Shown: in pieces, positions 4,871-6,891 of the stretch | Numbering within the stretch: position 1 is the stretch's first letter | Layout of the letters: each line of letters begins with the position of its first letter | NCBI GenBank assembly: GCA_903918155.1 | Contig: CAIXDD010000016.1 | Coordinates: 1 to 6,891, forward strand | DNA: 6,891 nt | Direction: 5' to 3' | Source of the DNA: an uncultured Hyphomicrobiales bacterium | GTDB lineage: Bacteria; Pseudomonadota; Alphaproteobacteria; Rhizobiales; Beijerinckiaceae | The notes under the pieces: generated by a model | What the model saw: only the letters and a program-made list of their open reading frames with translations | The model's database searches: none | What the model was told of the DNA's origin: nothing | Translations under genes and position numbers: made by a program

Positions 4871-6649
4871 TCAACCGGCGCGCCCGGCCTCCGCCGCGCG
4901 CCTGGCCCGCCGCGGGAGCGGGGCGATGTCCAGCTCGATCGTGCAGACGAGGCCGCCGGGGGAGAAACGCCGCTCCACGCGCGCGCCCGGCATGCCGCGC
5001 TCGATCAGGGTCGAGCCAAACCCTTTCGTCACCGGCTCGGCGACGCGCCGCCCGCCGCTTTCGCGCCATTCCAGCCGCAGCTTCTGGCTGCGCGGACCTA
5101 CGAGAGTCCAGACCAGCTCCACCCGCCCGTCCTCCGCGCTGAGCGAGCCGTGCTTGGCCGCATTGGTGGCCAGTTCGTGCAGCGCCAGCGCCATGGGCAC
5201 CGCGTGATGTTGCGGCAAGCGCACGCCCGGTCCCTCCGCGCGCAACCGCGCCGACGGGCCGCCGAGATAGGCGGCGAGCTGCTTGGCGACCAATTCGCCC
5301 AGATCCGCGCCGCGCCAATGCATGTCGGTGAGAAGATCATGCGCCGCCGCCATCGCCGACAGGCGCCCGCTGAGCGAGACGACGAATTCCTCCAGCGAAT
5401 TCACCCGCGGCGCGGTGAGCCGCACGAGCGACTGGATGACGGCGACGGAATTTTTCACCCTGTGCAGAAGCTCGCGCGTCATCAGCCTTTGCACGCGCGC
5501 CCATTCCTTGCGGTCGGACACGTCGCGGATCAGGCTGAGAATGAGCTTTTCGCCGTCGATCGTCGTGCCCACCGCGCTCACCTCCACGGGAAAGAGCGTG
5601 CCGTCGGCGCGCCGATGCGTCGTCTCGAAAAGCACGCCGCCGGCGGCGCGCGCGAAATCCTGCGCGACGCTGTCGCGCATGTCGGGCGCGCGCAGGTCCG
5701 CGATGGTCTTGCCCGTCAGCTCCGCGCGCGAATAGCCATAGGCCTTCAGCGCGGCGACATTGCTCTCCACCACCGCGCCGTCGCTGGCGCGCAGGATCAG
5801 CATGATGTCGCGCGCATGTTCGGACAGGAGCCTGTAGCGCTCCAGCGCGCGCTGCGCCTGTTTGCGCGGCGTGATCTCATGCACGAGGGAGGAGACGGCG
5901 ACCACTTGTCTCTGCAGGTCGCGGATCGGCGACGCGTTCAGCGAAACCTCGACGAGCGTTCCGTCCTTGCGGCGCCGCTGCGTTTCGATGCGCACCGTCT
6001 CGCCGCGTCGCACGGCGGCGAGCTTGCGCGCCAGCTCCGGCAGCTTATCGTCGGGCGCCAGAACGCCCATGCGCCGACCGATCACCTCTTCCGCCGCATA
6101 GCCGAACAGGCGCTCGGCGGCCGGATTCCAGGACAGGATGCGCCCGTCGAAATCATAGCTCGTGATCGCCTCGCCCGACGACGCCACGATGGCGGCGAGA
6201 TGCGAATTGCCGACGATGCGCTCAAAGCGCTCGGTGACGTCCTGCGCCACGCCGCTGATGCGCCGCACGCAGCCGGCGTCGTCGTACTCATAGCGCAGGC
6301 GCGCGGAGATCCACCGCGCCTGCGGCCCGCGCTGGATGCGATAATCGATGCGCTGGTCGCGCGCGCCCCGGTCGCTCGCCTCCGCCAGCGCCAGTTCGAT
6401 GCGCGGGCGATCGTCGGGATGCACGCAGGCGAACCATCGCGCGATCGACAGAGTCTCGTCGCGCAGGCCATAGAGCTTGCGCAGGTGCGCGCTCGCCCGC
6501 AGGCGCCCCGCCGCGCAATCGAGCTCGAAGCGGCCGAAATTCGCGGCTTCCTCCGCGAATTCCCACAAATCATCGCCCGCGATCGAAGGATCGCGCGGCG
6601 CAAGCGTTTCGACGTTTCGCGGAATTCTGGGCAGGGCGAGCTGGGTCAT
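4871..6649 (-). CDS. Soluble PAS-PAS-PAS sensor histidine kinase, HWE family
   Basis: A 592-residue protein with three PAS domains (about 30-140, 145-262 and 272-380) and an HWE-type kinase core (about 390-575). Phospho-acceptor H396 lies in ELLHRVKNSVAVIQSL. The N-box is HELATNAAKHG (491-501, N496), with the family-defining His-Glu; the Trp-x-Glu is W528-R-E530 and GFGSTLIERG (543-552) closes the ATP site. No signal peptide or membrane segment is seen, so it is cytoplasmic. No LOV cysteine motif is seen and the PAS ligand is unknown. Such kinases autophosphorylate and pass phosphate to response regulators, often in general stress control; none is encoded here, so it is an orphan. ATG at 6649 is preferred over the in-frame TTG at 6700 because GAGG lies 6 bases upstream. 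The Arg/Ala-rich C-terminal tail looks unconserved. Confidence 0.93.
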   Translation of the reverse strand: MTQLALPRIPRNVETLAPRDPSIAGDDLWEFAEEAANFGRFELDCAAGRLRASAHLRKLYGLRDETLSIARWFACVHPDDRPRIELALAEASDRGARDQRIDYRIQRGPQARWISARLRYEYDDAGCVRRISGVAQDVTERFERIVGNSHLAAIVASSGEAITSYDFDGRILSWNPAAERLFGYAAEEVIGRRMGVLAPDDKLPELARKLAAVRRGETVRIETQRRRKDGTLVEVSLNASPIRDLQRQVVAVSSLVHEITPRKQAQRALERYRLLSEHARDIMLILRASDGAVVESNVAALKAYGYSRAELTGKTIADLRAPDMRDSVAQDFARAAGGVLFETTHRRADGTLFPVEVSAVGTTIDGEKLILSLIRDVSDRKEWARVQRLMTRELLHRVKNSVAVIQSLVRLTAPRVNSLEEFVVSLSGRLSAMAAAHDLLTDMHWRGADLGELVAKQLAAYLGGPSARLRAEGPGVRLPQHHAVPMALALHELATNAAKHGSLSAEDGRVELVWTLVGPRSQKLRLEWRESGGRRVAEPVTKGFGSTLIERGMPGARVERRFSPGGLVCTIELDIAPLPRRARRAAEAGRAG

Positions 6650-6655
6650 GCGCGG

Positions 6656-6659
6656 CCTC
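6656..6659 (-). promoter_or_regulatory. Shine-Dalgarno of the sensor kinase
   Basis: GAGG on the - strand lies 6 bases before the ATG at 6649. The alternative TTG at 6700 has no such motif, so this site decides the start. Confidence 0.6.
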
Positions 6660-6705
6660 GTCTGCGCCGACCGAATGTCTTCGGGCCCCGACGGCGACAA
6701 GCGGA

Positions 6706-6732
6706 CTTGCGTTCGCGCAGGCGCGAACCAAG
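6706..6732. repeat. Long inverted repeat between the GH3-like gene and the sensor kinase
   Basis: GTTCGCGC (6711-6718) and GCGCGAAC (6721-6728) are perfect inverted repeats around AG. The arms extend through CTTG (6706-6709) and CAAG (6729-6732) with one bulged C at 6710, about 12 pairs in all. It lies about 70 bases past the upstream gene's stop and 57 bases before the kinase start. With no T-tract it may be a Rho-independent-like structure, an operator dyad or a leader hairpin. Confidence 0.6.
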
Positions 6733-6802
6733 CCCGACCGCCGATGCTTCATGCCGATTGTGGAGATTTGAAGATGAACCGCCGAGCCTGCGCTTCGCGC
6801 GC

Positions 6803-6891
6803 TTACGGTTGAATGCGCACGTCGATGCGCGCGAGATCGACGGCGCGCGCGCTGGCGCCGACGTGCAGCTGGATCTCTCCCGCGTCGAGGC
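6803..6891 (-). CDS. C-terminal end of a probable GH3-family glycoside hydrolase (partial)
   Basis: An open - strand frame enters from the right edge and ends at TAA (6805-6803), giving 28 residues plus stop. The sequence LDAGEIQLHVGASARAVDL resembles the end of the fibronectin III-like domain that closes many GH3 beta-glucosidases and beta-xylosidases, where a PGEY-x-VGASSRDI-like motif is usual. Only the tail is visible, so catalytic residues, length and substrate cannot be assessed. The direction is the same as the kinase, with about 150 bases between them. The reading frame is well supported; the family call rests on one short motif. Confidence 0.6.
   Translation of the reverse strand, partial: LDAGEIQLHVGASARAVDLARIDVRIQP

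Noticed and set aside
6650..6700. TTG start for the sensor kinase
   Set aside because: No Shine-Dalgarno, and the extra 17 residues are not domain-like; the ATG at 6649 has GAGG at proper spacing.
6774..6812. 12-codon + strand ORF with GGAG 8 bases upstream
   Set aside because: It runs into the tail of an oppositely oriented gene with nothing + strand after it in view. It is too short to support coding, though it could be re-examined if a + strand transcript is found.

Overview
The window is GC-rich, tightly packed DNA from an alphaproteobacterium, most likely of the order Hyphomicrobiales (Rhizobiales). The evidence is G/C-dominated third codon positions, a Fur/Mur-type regulator lacking the CxxC zinc site, an HWE-family sensor kinase (a family concentrated in Alphaproteobacteria), and an alphaproteobacterial NrtR/COG4111-type Nudix regulator. 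Placement below order (for example Methylocystaceae or Beijerinckiaceae) is only a guess. No mobile element, tRNA, rRNA or CRISPR array is visible.

Left block, + strand, 1-2543: a four-gene co-directional cluster. It starts with the 3' part of tag (3-methyladenine DNA glycosylase I). Next come a YfbR-like HD phosphohydrolase, a small cysteine-type protein tyrosine/dual-specificity phosphatase, and a Nudix-fold regulator with a degenerate Nudix box and a C-terminal winged helix. The genes are chained by stop/start overlaps (ATGA at 375, an ATGA-to-TGATG relay at 1022-1035, GTGA at 1551), so they are probably one translationally coupled operon. A regulator predicted to sense NAD-derived nucleotides next to two phosphatases is the best candidate here for an under-described functional module.

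Middle, 2540-3466: a fur/mur-family gene on the - strand shares a CTAG palindrome with the regulator's stop codon. It is divergent from xseB (exonuclease VII small subunit, TTG start with a strong Shine-Dalgarno). The region between them has a plausible - strand promoter, a GC hairpin, a short direct repeat, and a 38-codon upstream ORF whose stop overlaps the fur start as ATGA.

Right block, - strand, 3473-6891: hmgA (homogentisate 1,2-dioxygenase, tyrosine/phenylalanine catabolism) converges on xseB with a 6-base gap. Fifty-seven bases upstream of hmgA ends a soluble sensor histidine kinase with three PAS domains and an HWE catalytic core. Upstream of the kinase lies an intergenic region with a strong inverted repeat, then the last 28 codons of a gene running off the window, probably a GH3 glycoside hydrolase. 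No maiA/fahA partner for hmgA and no response regulator for the kinase are in view.
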